Notes: generated by a model from the sequence alone, not told the origin. DNA of 64,000 nt from Umbilicaria muhlenbergii (GCA_000611775.1 KK106981.1:2913211-2977210); one strand, 5' to 3'. Positions 12,219 to 24,060 are shown, counted from the first letter of the stretch. Made by a program: numbers and translations.

Positions 12219-14325
12219 CTACTGCTCCACCTCATCAACCACCACCCCCTTCGGCCCCTTCCCCATCAACCCCTCCCCCTCCCCATGTCCCTGCCCCGCC
12301 TCCACATCCACCACCCGCCCATGCCCCGCCCCCAACATCGGATGATCGCGATCGACCTCCCTCGGCAGCGCGAACCGATCCCCCAACCGAGTAACCGGCA
12401 CCGCATCACTCCCCCCCTTCCAAACGCCCATCCCCACCTCCTCAAACGCCATCCGTTGCAACTGCAACTTATCGTCCAACCCCCAACTCAGCTTCTTATA
12501 CTCCCCACCCAGCACCCCAAACCTCGCCTGCACCCACCCCACCAGAAGATCCAAAAACAAATTCATCAAAATCAACCCCGTCCCCACCACCAGGATCACC
12601 CCGACCCCCAACACACTAAAACTGATCGTGCCCCCCGCCCCGTTCCGCACTTTCTGCCCCGCACACATGGCCTCCCCAATCGGATCCGTCGGCTTCTTCA
12701 CATACGTCCCCTCGAGCAGCACCGACGGCCCCGTCGCATACTGCACGACCAACTGCTGCAGCTTCGCCATCCCGACCGCAAACCACGAGTCGACCTCGAT
12801 CATCCACTGCGTCGCCGGCAGCGGGCCCTGCGTCAACTCATACACCCCCTCCTGCGCCCGGAGCGCGCTGCTCCCGCGCCCGTTGACGCTGTAAAACATG
12901 CTCACGAACTGCAGCGTCAGACCCAGTCGGCCCGCCGTATACTGCTGCACGGCGCTCAACCCGAGCTGCGTGGACCCCGTAAACGCCAGATTATACCCCG
13001 TCAGCGGCGTGCACGCCCCGGTAGTCGGGTTGCAGAATTGGTGCTGGTCGACGCAGCCGAGGGCGTGCACGAAGTAGTCCGAGCTGTAGTAGGTGGTGTT
13101 GCCCGCGGCGTTGGGGAGCTGGTAGTTGATGGGGATGTTGGCGCTGAAGAAGGGGTCCGCTACGGGCCGGATGTAGTTGAGGCTGTTGGCGGCGAGGAAG
13201 AAGATGGAGACGTCGGCGTTGGTGCGGTTGAAGGCGGGGATGGGCTGCCAGATGTTGCCGCTGTAGCCGGCGAGGGCGGAGATGGAGCTGGGGGGTGGGG
13301 TTAGAGAGGCTGCTTTTTGGAAGGAGGGGGGTTAGGAGGCAGGAGGGGGGCTAGGAGGAAAGGGGGGCTTGCCTTAGGGTGTAGCCGATGTTGTCGTAGT
13401 AGGTGTGCTCGTTGTATTGGTAGGTATAGTTTGAGATGCCGGTAACGGGGCCGAGGAAGAATTGTTGGAAGGTTTCGCCATAAGTGCCGGCGCCCTCGTT
13501 GGTGTTGTTCCAGTCTTGCTCGTGGCCTCGAAGGTGGACTGGGGCGCACGTGGTGACTTTTCGATAAGTGACGCGCTCGTGCTCCGGTGCGTTGATGCCG
13601 AGCACCTTATGAGAGTCAATAGGACCAGTGTCCATTTCGTAGGCAGCGGTATCGCCATCGAAACAAATGCCGGATTCGAATGGACAGGACGCGTTCTGGT
13701 TCGTAGTCCATTTGATCTGCTGCTGGGCGAACTGATTGCATTGCAGCACGTCCTGAGCATTGCCATAGCAGGCGCGAGCATAACTAGCCGCGGTGATGGT
13801 ATCATTCAGGATCTTGGTCTGGTAGGCGAAAAGTTCCTGCTGGCTGCCCGAGCCGTCAAGAGTCCACATGCCGCAATTGGGGCTTCGAATCAGAGTCTCG
13901 TTGCCTGCTGATTTGGTCACTTCGGACGAGAAGACACCGGCCACGGCGAAAAGCAGCAGGTTGCATAGAGCTAGAATAGTCAAGGGTAAAGCGCGGAGCA
14001 AAGGTCTTTTCGCACACTTCCACCAGAAGAAGACCATTTGGAAAAACTGCCAGGCCGCGCCGCCAGAAGAACCATTGTTGCGCAGGATCAACTGCTGTTG
14101 ATAGTGAAAGCCATCTCGAGGTTCGGTGCTGGTCCGCACCTGGTGGATGAGATAGCTTAGAATTCTCCAAACGGCGGCACCGGCTGCAGTGACGAATATA
14201 CCCAGAAATGCGGTAAGCAGGCCCCCATCGCGGCTCGAGAGGGTTAAAGTAGAGCCGCGGACAATCCCGTGAGACCAGTTAATCCATGGACCGGTATAGA
14301 TATGTACCCCGACTGCTTGTGACAT
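12219..14325 (-). CDS. Fungal multipass membrane protein, unknown function
   Basis: Two exons, 14325-13373 and 13287-12219, give 673 residues. The 85-bp intron starts with GC (exon CTAAG, intron GCAAGC) and ends CCCCAG; only this join keeps the frame (NIGYTL into SISALAGYSGNIW). Hydrophobic segments lie near residues 30-55 (LLTAFLGIFVTAAGAAVW), 105-135 (LPLTILALCNLLLFAVAGVF) and 540-570 (SVLGVGVILVVGTGLILMNLF). Between the last two is a large loop with many Cys and NxT/S sites, probably extracellular. The cytosolic tail is Gly/Val rich. The start MSQAVGVHIYTGPWINWSHG fits a fungal family seen in many genomes without known function. A strong acceptor just upstream (CTTCTTCCAG near 14347) leaves open an extra 5' exon. 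Confidence 0.75.
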
Positions 14326-15156
14326 GGTGCAATTAGCGTCAAGACTGGAAGAAGAGTACCAGTTCAGTGAAGGAAGAGCCCGCCAGCTACTCAGCCGCTG
14401 TACGCAGGAAACAAGATGGGTGGAAGGGCTCTCTTCCATATATGAAGGTCCGGCTCACGCACCTCATGGGGGTCGGACGGCCCGCCAAGGCTGACACCCA
14501 GCGCTGTCTCCCACGGTGCATTGCCCGACTCCATGCGACTATTCGAGGACGCAGTTGAGGCTGATGCCAGGAGGCCAATGAAAGACGGACAGTACCACAC
14601 CGGACGTGCCGTTTTACTCATGGTGCGAGATGTCCTCGTCGGACAAAGGCGCTTGGCAGCCCGGAATAATCGCTTGGGCCAGCTTCTAGGCGAGGTCTCA
14701 TTCGCTCTTCGACGCTCAAAGAGTGGTGGTGGCGTCGAGTGGAAGGTCGTCCGTGCCGGGTCTCGTTCGCTTAGGGGGCGGGCCTCTGCAGCGGACATTC
14801 AGCTGCTCCCGTTTCTGGCCTTGATGCGTCTTCTAGGCCCAAGCCGCAATTGCCAGACGCAGCGAATCATGCAAGCGCATCGTTGCGATGATTCCGCGAT
14901 ACAGCGTAGGCTGACTCTGAGGCACCCGAGTCCTCTCCTAGAGTTGCACGACGCTATTCCGTTGCGGCAACACTGCTATTCCAAGGAAACACGGTTGGAT
15001 TCATCGATCAGAAACACGGTTGGACTCATCGAGCAAGACATCGATCTCGACAAGATATGCCGTCAAGTGGTACAGCAGGCTGTGGTCATCAGGGCCGGGT
15101 GGATTGCTCCTCTCAGCGCGGCTCCTTCTCGTATCCCTGCTTCGTTGCTGCCCGAG
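14326..15156. other. Upstream region, possible 5' exon or gene remnant
   Basis: A 135-residue open frame on the minus strand (14391-14798) has a plausible donor (GAG|GTGCGT near 14460) facing the membrane-protein gene. The phase of that join does not fit the downstream frame, so I do not add it. The region ends at the TA where the pogo transposon inserted. Confidence 0.4.
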
Positions 15157-15158
15157 TA

Positions 15159-15231
15159 ATCGTGCCCCGCCCCTAATAATCGTTCGCTTATTAGTGCTCG
15201 ACGGCTCAACGTCGCCGACGGCTCAACGTCG
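15159..15231 (+). repeat. Left terminal inverted repeat of pogo element
   Basis: 73 bp, matching 17005-17077 in reverse complement without a mismatch. It contains a duplicated internal 15-mer. Confidence 0.95.
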
Positions 15232-15284
15232 TTTTTCTAGATTATTAGACCACACAATTCAAGACGTGACAACTTTCCACAACC

Positions 15285-16952
15285 ATGTCTGAGGCTTATG
15301 AGGCTTCTGAATCACGTGTAGAAGAGGCTATTCAAGCCTTCTACAATGGTGAATTTACCTCCGCCGCCGCTGCTGCCAAAGCCCATGAGATAGAACCTCG
15401 TCGCCTTCAAAGACGTCTAAAAGGGCAGGCTTCAAAATCCACACGAAATGCCTCCAATAAAGCCTTGACCGATGAGCAAGAGCAGGCCATACGGGATTAT
15501 ATTGAACACTTAGACAGAGTCAATATGTCTCCAATCATCAAACTGCTTAGAGGTGCTGCAAATTACCTACTTGCTGAGGCTTATGTTACCGGTTCTCCTC
15601 CACGCCCTGTCAGTGATCATTGGGCCACACGATTTCTTCAACGCAACCCACAATACCTAAAACGAAAGCAAAAGCCCTTATCAGCCGTACGAAAAGCCAG
15701 TCATGATCCAGCAGAGTTATCAGCCTACTTTGCAGCTTATAGAGACACCAAAGCAGCACTTGGAGTAGCAGATGAAGACACATGGAATATGGATGAGACT
15801 GGCTTTAGGGTAGGAGTTGGAAAGGCTCATTGGGTTATAACTAGTGATCCCAATAAGCCTCTTCTCCTGACAGATCCAGACAACCGTGACTACCTTACAT
15901 CCATTGAGTCAATCAATGGGGTGGGAGGTGATATACCCCCCATGATTATTCTTCAAGGCGTCAATATCCTTGAGAAATGGGGGGTTAATGACTTAAATGA
16001 AGACATCCTATTCGCCACTTCTCCAACTGGTTATTCCAACGACAATTTGGCAGTTCACTGGCTGGAACACTTTGATAAGCATTCTAGAAAGACTCAAATT
16101 GGGACTCATAGAATGCTTATTATGGATGGATTTGGCTCCCACATGACGTACGAATTCTTTCAGCTTGCAAAGCGAAAGAAGATTCTTCTATTTCGACTTC
16201 CAGCTCATTCTACACACTTGACTCAGCCACTGGATGTGGGGTTGTTCCAGCCGTTCAAACATTACCATACAGAAGCCATAGACTCGGCTATTAGGGCAGG
16301 CAATGTGGATTTTAACAAGCTGGATTTTCTGGCTTGTTTTCAGTCTATACGGGCTCAGGCTTTTACAAAATCCACAATTCTTTCTGCCTGGAAGAATACT
16401 GGGCTTATACCCTACAATCCACAGGTGGTTCTCTCCAAGGTTGAGGCTATTCATGCTTTTAAAAAGCCAGTCACACCCCCCCGTCCTACAGCTCCAGCCT
16501 TTGCTCGAACTCCTCACACCACAAAGGAGCTTATCATTCATGGAAAGAAGCTTCAAAATGCCATAAAGAACCTTTCAGTCATTAATAAAGACTTTCAAAT
16601 TCATGTGGAACGATTTATTAAGGGTTCTATTACTTCCGCTCACACTTTATAAATCACCAAGCGAGACCTTCTATCTACACGCAAGGAGGCATTAGCTAAG
16701 GCAAAAAGGAAGGCCTTGAAGGGGAATGTAATTCAAAAGGGGGGGGTAATCTCTGTAAAAGATGTCAGGCAAAAGGCAGTCACACGGCAAGTGACTGAGG
16801 TGGAGAAGCACAAGAATGCCCTGATTAGGGCAGAAAACAAGGAGAAAAGGGAGCAAGAAGCACTTCAAAAAAGGATGACAAAGGCCTTTAAAGCCATTGG
16901 GAAGGAACTTAGTATGGTAGTCAAGGCGCGAGAGGCACGTTTGAAGCAGTAG
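15285..16952 (+). pseudogene. Pogo/Fot1 transposase (DDE, CENP-B-like), one in-frame stop
   Basis: The frame runs from the ATG at 15285 for 555 codon positions and carries a single TAA at 16650-16652. Translation therefore gives 455 residues, and the same frame continues for another 99 codons. The N-terminus has a helix-turn-helix of psq/CENP-B type (AAAAAKAHEIEPRRLQRRL) followed by a second DNA-binding domain (ALTDEQEQAIRDYI to NPQYLKRKQKP). The DDE core shows WNMDETGF (first Asp), LIMDGFGSHMT (second Asp) and HLTQPLDVGLFQPFKHYH (third acidic residue). The part after the stop is a basic coiled-coil tail (LLSTRKEALAKAKRKA and KAFKAIGKELSMVVKARE). The catalytic core lies before the stop, so the shortened protein may still work or may be inactive. 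Confidence 0.9.
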
Positions 16953-17004
16953 ATAATTATGTGGCTGCATTGTAGAGTTGTTGAATAAAATAATAGCAAA
17001 AGTG

Positions 17005-17077
17005 CGACGTTGAGCCGTCGGCGACGTTGAGCCGTCGAGCACTAATAAGCGAACGATTATTAGGGGCGGGGCACGAT
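17005..17077 (-). repeat. Right terminal inverted repeat of pogo element
   Basis: Reverse complement of 15159-15231; followed by the TA target duplication. Confidence 0.95.
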
Positions 17078-17079
17078 TA

Positions 17080-17350
17080 AGGTATGGTGGAGTGACGGTC
17101 CTCGTACCTCGTGGCCACGAGATGATCATGCAGCTCGATCGAATCTGGACTGCACTTGACCTTCTTTCGGCCAAGTCAAGCGAATCCGGTGCGACGTCAA
17201 GGAAGCTCAAGTCCTCCAGCTTCCAATGGGTCCACTTCTCCCACAGCCTGGCTGGGACGACCGCGACCCAGGCCGCCATGTCGTTTTCTTGCAACATACC
17301 GAAGTACTGGAGAATCCCATATCCTTTGCGTCAAGAAGGAGTGTGAAGAG
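17080..17350 (-). pseudogene. Remnant of a minus-strand coding region interrupted by the transposon
   Basis: A minus-strand frame upstream of the insertion reads GYGILQYFGMLQENDMAAW through WPRGTRTVTPPYL and stops being host sequence exactly at the TA duplication. If the transposon and one TA are left out, the frame continues about 14 codons (LTRAATKQGYEKEPR) and stops. There is no clear start. I do not recognise the family. It may be a genuine exon disrupted by the element or a chance frame. Confidence 0.3.
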
Positions 17351-17639
17351 AGTCGATAGCACTAACGAGTTTCTACGCTGATTGAAAGTCAGGTACCGTT
17401 CCTTGGCACTTTTCTCAGTAGCGGATCATAAGCGCATTGGAGCGTGCCGCTCTATCAATAAGTCTACACTCTGAACAACAGGGAAATGCTGCGATTACTA
17501 TGGCAGTCTGAGTTGTAGCACTAAAATTGGTCCCGTTGAGGTTGGGTTCATTTCTCAGCTTGTCAAGAAGCGGAGTCATTGTTCTAATCTCTCAACGTAC
17601 GCATAGGATAAATTTAGTACATATAGGAAATGCTCGATT
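17351..17639. other. Short intergenic stretch
   Basis: Nothing recognised; 3' side of the large minus-strand gene. Confidence 0.4.
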
Positions 17640-20600
17640 CTAGTAGATGATCGTAAAGTTTTCGTCTGTATCATTTGCCAAGCAATCAAGAACTTCATAG
17701 AGACATGGCCAACAGACATCGTCCGATAAAACTACGGTGTGGTGATCCTGTGCGAGACTGACTGATGTCACGGCTAATCGGGCCTGCCAATTTTGATATG
17801 CTTGAACGATACCCCATTCCTGAGGTCGTTCCAAAACTTCAGCCCAGCTTTGGATTGACGTGAGAACCTGAGATTTGTTGCCGGCTTCCTTCGCTTCCTC
17901 GGCCTGCATGACATGTTTGCCACTCGGACAGCCTGCTTTTTGCCGTCGGAGTAATTTGCTTGCCATGGTTTTCAGGATATCCAGATCGGCAGTCCACAGG
18001 CCTCTTTCATGGACAGACACGAGGGTCTCTAACATATAGACTTCCGTGTCCTGCCCACCAAAAGAGCCCACATCAATCGGGAAGCTCGCACCCGTGAAGG
18101 ATAGATGTAGAGAGGTATCGGAGAAACAGTCTTGTTTTCCTCCGTCGTAATCGTCCAAGTTTATCAGATTCCAATCTTGCTTGACTGGAGCTTTTATCCG
18201 TGGCGCGTTTGGCGGTACCAGTAGTGCTATTCCCGGTCGTCCAACGTTGCCTAACACTCTGCGGATTTCTTGCTCGCGAGGCTGCTCGAAAGGGTCACAG
18301 AGTACTGGCGCCGCCACAAAGATAGAATCACCTGACGAAACTGCCATTACATTTAAGAGTGAATCAGGGTTCACGTCGTACAGGCCCGACTCAAACATAA
18401 TGATGCATGAGAAGGTTTCTATTCGGCTCAAAGAAAAAGTCTGAAGTATAGAGGGGGACTCCTCGTTGTCGAATCCACGAGCAAGCTTTACCCAAGATGC
18501 TGCCGAGAGTGGTTTCTCTAATATTCGAATCTGAGAGGGTCTTGGCCGTTGCGCTAAAAAAAGGATTTTTGGGATTTACTCACATCAATCGATGCATCTG
18601 GCAGGAGCTTGTACAACTGTACTGCGGTAGCGAAGCTTTGCAACGACTTCAAATAGTAGTGTTCGATAGACTTGAAAGCCCTGTTGCACACTCGCAAAAG
18701 CCGAGTGGAACCCAAGTTTTGGTCCAGGAGATATCTATGTATTCGAGACATTTCAACGGTTTGCGGCAGCGGCTGCGGCAGATATAGTGGTGGATCAAAT
18801 TGCTGAGGGGAGGCAAAAAATACAGCTGCCTGGCTGTCGCCGCGGAGCATCTCAAACTTGGTTCCGGGGTTCGCTTCCTCAGCCTGTTCGTGGCGCATCC
18901 AATCAGCAAGTGTTAGAGCTTGATCTATCAGGAGCACTGGTTGCGATGATCGATTTGGTTGGTACCAGTAGATGATTTCTTGATCATTCTCAAATGCCGG
19001 GTGTATTTGTTCATCCTCAACAGCTGAAATATCTTCTCCCTGAGAAACAACAATATTCTTGTAATCCAGTAGCTGCTTCTGAAACTGTATAGACTCAGAC
19101 CTGTTGTGCGCTCTTTGCTGAGTAACTAGCCATCTGCAGTGACCTCGCGCTATTTTTTCAGCTCCACTCGTGGTTCTTTTTAAAGATCCACGGGGAATAG
19201 GTAGCGCAGTAGCGTACTCATGTACTTGATGTGCTGTTCCTGGAAGATGGCGGGTGTATCTTATAAAGATATTTTCGCTTCTAACATTGATATCCTTGAC
19301 CCAGTGTCGGATCACCGAGATTCTCCCTTCGAGAGAACCTTGCAGCTCTAGATCGTACATGGACTGCGAAAGTCCAAATGCACTGTCCCTCGGTGAGCCG
19401 AGAAAGCCCACAGACTTTCTGCCCAGACCAATCAACTGCAACGACCTTCGTCGCTCCGCCCCGTGCGAGCTGAGTAGATCCGAAGCGGCTTTAGCCAGAA
19501 CGGCTAGCCCAGAATTGTGATACTTAGATATCGCTTGGGATTCCAGAGGGTCAGTGAAGAGTGCTTCTGAAAATCTTTCTGATAGATCAAGGATGAATTG
19601 CGAAGCAGCCAATGTGTCCTCCCCATCTGAGCCCCATCCTCCGAGAACACAGCCAAGGACTGCTTTGCTCAGATCATCGACAGACAATCGAGATCCATCC
19701 TCAGTCATCGCTCTTGTCCGGATCACGGGATCACCGTAATATCTGAGGTACGCTAACGGTAATGACCAGTGAACGCCGGGTTGCACATTTGATTTGTTGC
19801 CTGTGAGACCAAATGTAAGAACGCCACCGCCAAAGAGATGGTCTCTCTGTTCGATCACGGCCGTTGAGCTGCTTAGTACGACCATATCAGGATAGAGGTG
19901 CCAGGCAGCAAGCCCCAGAAGGAGTTCACCTGACTGCACTTGCTGTGGACTACCCTGAAGTAGGTGTTCCATCCCAGTCAGAGCAACCTTCCATGCTTGT
20001 AAAACACTTTCGTAGAGTACTGGCTTGGAGTTGACAGGGATCTGGAGGTTGCGAATAATTAGTTCCAGTTGGGTTTGCTGCCGGGACTTCCTCAGATCCG
20101 CTGTGCGCAGCCATGCCCGCGCACTGGCGTCCCATTCTGCAAGCCTAGATCTCTCTAGGTCATCAAGTGTCGCCTGATGGGCTGCAATACCAATGTTACC
20201 GGTGGTTTCGAAAGCAGCGACAATCTCTCGTTTCCGCTCAGCAACAATCTCCACCCATATGGATGTAGCCTCTGACCCTTCCCACAATCTTGCCAGCATA
20301 CAAGCTAGCAAATGAACTTTTATAGCCCCGCCACCGGATGTTGCAGCTGCCCAGATGCTTGTTCCATCAGCACCCGCTCGAGCTGCAAAAACACCATCTT
20401 TCTTCTGGTCCTCCTCTTTTACAGTTGAAGCCTTTGCAATCTCAGAGGCACGTAGACCATACGCTTTCTCGAGATTGGGAGTCGGTGGAAGGAGCGGTTC
20501 GAAGAGAGCACGAAGTTGACGAGCGGTCTTATGTACACTCCCGATTTCTGCCTCTTGTCGTCGTGTGGCTGAAAGCGCGTTTCCCACGTCAGAGAATTCC

Positions 20601-20713
20601 TTAGGAGGCTGCACCACCTTGTAAAGGGAGAAGTCGAGGTTGAAGTTTGCAAGAGCAACTGTATTCGCTGCAGTAGCAGTACCGTTGACGAATGCAGCCG
20701 TAAATTTGCCCAC
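17640..20713 (-). CDS. Large conserved fungal protein of unknown function
   Basis: Exon 20713-18584 and exon 18530-17640 join across a 53-bp intron (GTGAGT...CTCTCAG), giving 1,006 residues; the join reads LLPDASID into IRILEKPLS. The open frame begins at GTG, so a short 5' exon is missing. One candidate begins MSIRASCHG near 20800 and splices through a 40-bp intron into FIAFPVGKF. The N-terminal block VGKFTAAFVNGTATAANT and the late block CIIMFESGLYDVNP...VMAVSSGDSIFVAAPVLCDP resemble a family widespread in Pezizomycotina with no assigned function. Near residue 730 is RRVLGNVGRPGIALLVPP. No membrane segment or signal is evident. I have the impression that relatives occur near ankyrin or HET-type genes, and here an ankyrin gene lies 600 bp away on the same strand. 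Confidence 0.75.
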
Positions 20714-21331
20714 CGGAAAGGCTATGAAGCTTAGCTTTGTCTAGGTCAATATCTCAACAGCCATCTTACATGCCATGACAAGAAGCGCGTATACTCATGC
20801 ACAATATATCTAAGTATATAGATATGAGCTAGTAGTGATGGTGGCTTACACAGTCAAAGCCTGGGAGTTGAACTTTGCAAGGCTATGAATAGGCGAGGGG
20901 ATTCATGAAACCAGTCTGCTATCATATCAAGTCAAACGCAGTTATCATGCAGCCTTGCACTACTCGGAGTAAACCGTGTGGGACTGTGCGACATGAGATC
21001 ATCATGCGGCAAGGTACACTGGGGCGCAGAGCGGCGCCAAATGCGTTCGAATACTTAGGAAGATGGCTCTGTCGTGGCATACTGCGGACTTACATTAGGG
21101 CACATCGCTCGATAGGACCACAACATCAAGCGTTCCGAATGCAAACGTATACATGGGCATATTCCACTTCACGCATTGAGTTAGAAGCCCCACGGCCAGC
21201 TCTCACACTCCCTGCGGCTTCCTTGGATTCGACTGTACCAATAATTATGGGCTCGTCGGTGTCGTTGTCTGATATACCTCCGTAACTTTGAGCGCTTCGT
21301 TCTTCTCATCGACAGTCTAGTTCATGACACT
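20714..21331. other. Intergenic, probable 5' exon and promoter of the large gene
   Basis: Contains the candidate first exon (ATG near 20800 on the minus strand) and AT-rich sequence at 20800-20835. No other gene is supported. Confidence 0.4.
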
Positions 21332-24060
21332 TTAACGCAGGGTCTTGAACGCATCACCCTTGCGCTCCGGCGTCATGTCCATCGCGCTTTGTAGTAGCTC
21401 CTGCACGAATGTTTTATCAGCCTCTGGGATCGGCCGTCCACTTGTTCGAAATCTAATTGCTAATGCTGTTGCGCCATCGCTGTTGGTAGCATGGACATAA
21501 GCTCCCGACTTGAGCAGCAACTCTACACTGGATACCGAGCCATTAAATGCCGCATGGTGGAGGGGCTGCCAGTCTCTGGAGCACTCTGAGTCGACCTTGG
21601 CACCCTTGTCGATAAGGAGTCTGGTGATGTCCTCCCGCTCGAATTCAGCCGAGAGGTGCAATGGCCGGCTGCCCGGATGAGGCCATCTGGCTTCTGCCCA
21701 GTACCCGTTTTCCAAGAAGGGAACGGCTTGGGCCTTCTTGTAGGACGTTGACTTTAACTTGTCTTCAATCTTGGCGCCTGACTTGATCAGTAGCTCTACA
21801 AGCTCTGTGTGGCCATAAGCCATGGCGATATGTAGTGGCTGCCATCCAAACTTATTCACCGCCTGCACATTGGCCTCCTTTGAGAGAAGGGCGTTGGTGA
21901 TAGCCGCATAGCCTCCACGGGCGGCCAGGTGTAACGGCTCTTGGCCGTGGATATCCTGGGACCCAACAGGTGTACCCTTCTTGCTTAGAAGGACTTCCGA
22001 AACGGCCAGATGCCCTGCCTTCACAGAAAGATGGAGCGGTGTCTCTTTTTGCGAATTGGCGGCTTTGGCGGAAACTTTCTTTTCTAGTAACCTTTCGACG
22101 ATCTTCTCGTGCCCGTTGTGCGCTGCCAGATGTAAAGCCGTCCACTTATTGCCGTCTTCGCCGTTGACGGGGAACTTATTTCCCAGCAAGAAGTCTAGCA
22201 TCTCAAGATTTCCGCTTTTGGCAGCCCACAGAATAGGCGTCGCTGCGGTCTTCTTCAGAACTTTGGTAGTTGCTCCATTCTCGAAGAACTTCTCTGCCAC
22301 GCCAACATGACCAGCCTCCACGGCGGAATACCACGCTGCGTGGAAATTTGCATCACCGGGATTGAGGGCCGATCGCTCGAGTAAAAGCTCCACGGTGTCA
22401 ACGTGCCCGGCTTCGACGGCTAGTCTTAACGCTGTTCTAGAATTTGCGTCTGTGCTTTCGAGCGGAGCGCCACTGTCGAGGAGCAGAGAACACACCGCGG
22501 TATTCCCTGCACTTGCAGATGCATGTAGAGCAGTCCGTCCGAAGGTGTCTGTTACCCCAAGGTCGGCATGTTTCTGGATCAGTTCTTGGACCATCTCTTC
22601 GGAGCCGTTCAATGCAGCTCTGATGAGTGGAGGATAACCTTCCTTATCCAGGATTCCCTTATCAACTCCTATTCCTTCCGCATCTTGATTTCTTAAATCA
22701 ACTTCTAATCCTTCGAACGCTGCTTCGGAGAGCCTTGGGGTGCTCATGGAAGCTTTCTGGGTCGCCACATTGTCCGATAGAGTTCGTGACGCTAAGCTTG
22801 GCCTCTCCTCAGGAAAGTAGTCCGACATTGGGGTAGATTTGGATGAAATTGCAGGGTTAGCTGAACCATCAGCCACTGTCGAACTCGGTTTTATTCGGGG
22901 CCCTGCGCGCGACAAGAAGGATAAGCTGGCCAATGAGTTCAGGGAGCTAATGGGCCTTCTGCGTTTTTCTTTCGCCACCGGTGGAGTACTTGGTTGCGTT
23001 GAGTCGCTCGAGTTTGACGGTATGGTATCCTGTGCAGTGAGCATGGGGAAACTGTCAGGCTCCATTTGCCCTGAAGTTATCTTCACGTCACCCATCAAAG
23101 TACTGACGAGATCTTCTCTACTGTGTTCCGAATAGTCATTGGTCCCACCCTGGCTCCCTTGTCCTTTGGCAAACTCTCCAAAGGGTGGAGCGGCCAAGTT
23201 GTCCTTTTCTGAACTCAGACCCATTTCCGGACCTGCATTCATGACGTTGTAAGGATCATTGGAGATGCTATAAGGGTCGTTGGCGAAGCCGTATGGGTCG
23301 TCAGAAGTATGGTAAAGATCGTCTGAAATTTTGTAGGGATCGTTGGAAACGCCGTAAGGATCGTTGAAACCATCATATGGGTCGCGGGCTATCTGGTGAG
23401 AATTGACAGAAACGGTGTATGGATCGGTGCAGATGCTATAGGGGTCGGTGGAAACGCTATGGGGGTCGTTGAACTGCTCCTGGTTAATCAATGGAGGGCT
23501 ATAGGCAGGTTGGTTTGCTTTGGCGTAGTCGACACTCGCTTTCTGAAGAACCCTTTTTGAGCTGTCATTCGTTTGCCTATGGAATTTAGTATCGGGCAGC
23601 CGTACTTTGAAAGTGTTTTGTTGTCAAAAGTCTTACCATTGGAGAACAGAGAGCGCAAACTGCACAACAGCGGCCTGCTCTCTGATATCGGCAAGATGTG
23701 CTTTCATGACATCTTCCTTCCACATATGTTTTGTGGTCGCCACCCAGCTAGCGGCCATGCCATCAGAGCCTTCTCCTGCTCCGAGCACTTTTCCGATATC
23801 TTTCTGTAAGGACATCATTGACCCGTTAATGAGGCGAGTGCACGATTGAGGCTATCTCGTTGTTCCTGAACATCGGCAGAGTGTTGCTGCCCAGCAGTAT
23901 CATTCAGCCATTCCTGTATGAATTTCACCCCGCTGTCAAAGATCTTGCATTGCGTTTCGATAGCCGCCAATGTACGACTTGTCTCTTTGTACTTAAGCCG
24001 GATCTCTTTCAGACCCCTAACTACCACACGGACAGTCGCATACACGGTGACAGGGTCCAT
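21332..24060 (-). CDS. Ankyrin-repeat protein with STAND-like N-terminal domain and DPY repeats
   Basis: Proposed exons are 24060-23872, 23803-23637 and 23561-21332, giving 861 residues. The second intron (75 bp, GTAAGA...GACAG) is clear. The first (68 bp) has a strong acceptor (CCTTACAG) but a weak GTTCAG donor; without it the frame breaks near 23820, so this point is uncertain. Residues 1-120 form a helical domain (MDPVTVYATVRVVVRGLKEI, then a Lys/Glu-rich stretch) like the N-terminal domains of fungal STAND proteins. Residues about 150-225 hold a run of NDPYxxS heptads. About twelve ankyrin repeats fill residues 415-840 (for example TALHLAAHNGHEKIVERLLE). No NACHT domain is present. Ankyrin arrays usually bind other proteins, so a signalling or non-self recognition role is inference. 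Confidence 0.8.
23240..23480 (-). repeat. Imperfect 21-bp repeats coding DPY heptads
   Basis: About ten copies of a 21-24 bp unit with core tccttac or tcgtatgg on the plus strand code for N/D-DPY-x-x-S. The core is recurring but diverged. Confidence 0.8.

Larger units (their letters stand above)
15159..17077 (+). mobile_element. Fot1/pogo-type DNA transposon, complete with TIRs and TA duplication
   Basis: A 1,919-bp element starts ATCGTGCCCCGCCCC and ends with its reverse complement. The terminal inverted repeats are 73 bp and identical (15159-15231 and 17005-17077). TA flanks both ends (15157-15158 and 17078-17079), as expected for Tc1/mariner-pogo elements. Each TIR contains two direct copies of a 15-base block (gacggctcaacgtcg), which could serve as paired transposase binding sites. 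Perfect TIR identity suggests a recent insertion. One transposase reading frame fills the element. Confidence 0.95.

Noticed and set aside
11695-12345. Pro/His/Gly-rich frames on both strands
   Set aside because: Produced by C-rich and G-rich simple sequence; long open frames are expected by chance in such composition.
12285-13304. 339-residue plus-strand frame rich in Pro, His and Arg
   Set aside because: Antisense shadow of the membrane-protein gene, whose minus-strand exons have splice sites and membrane segments.
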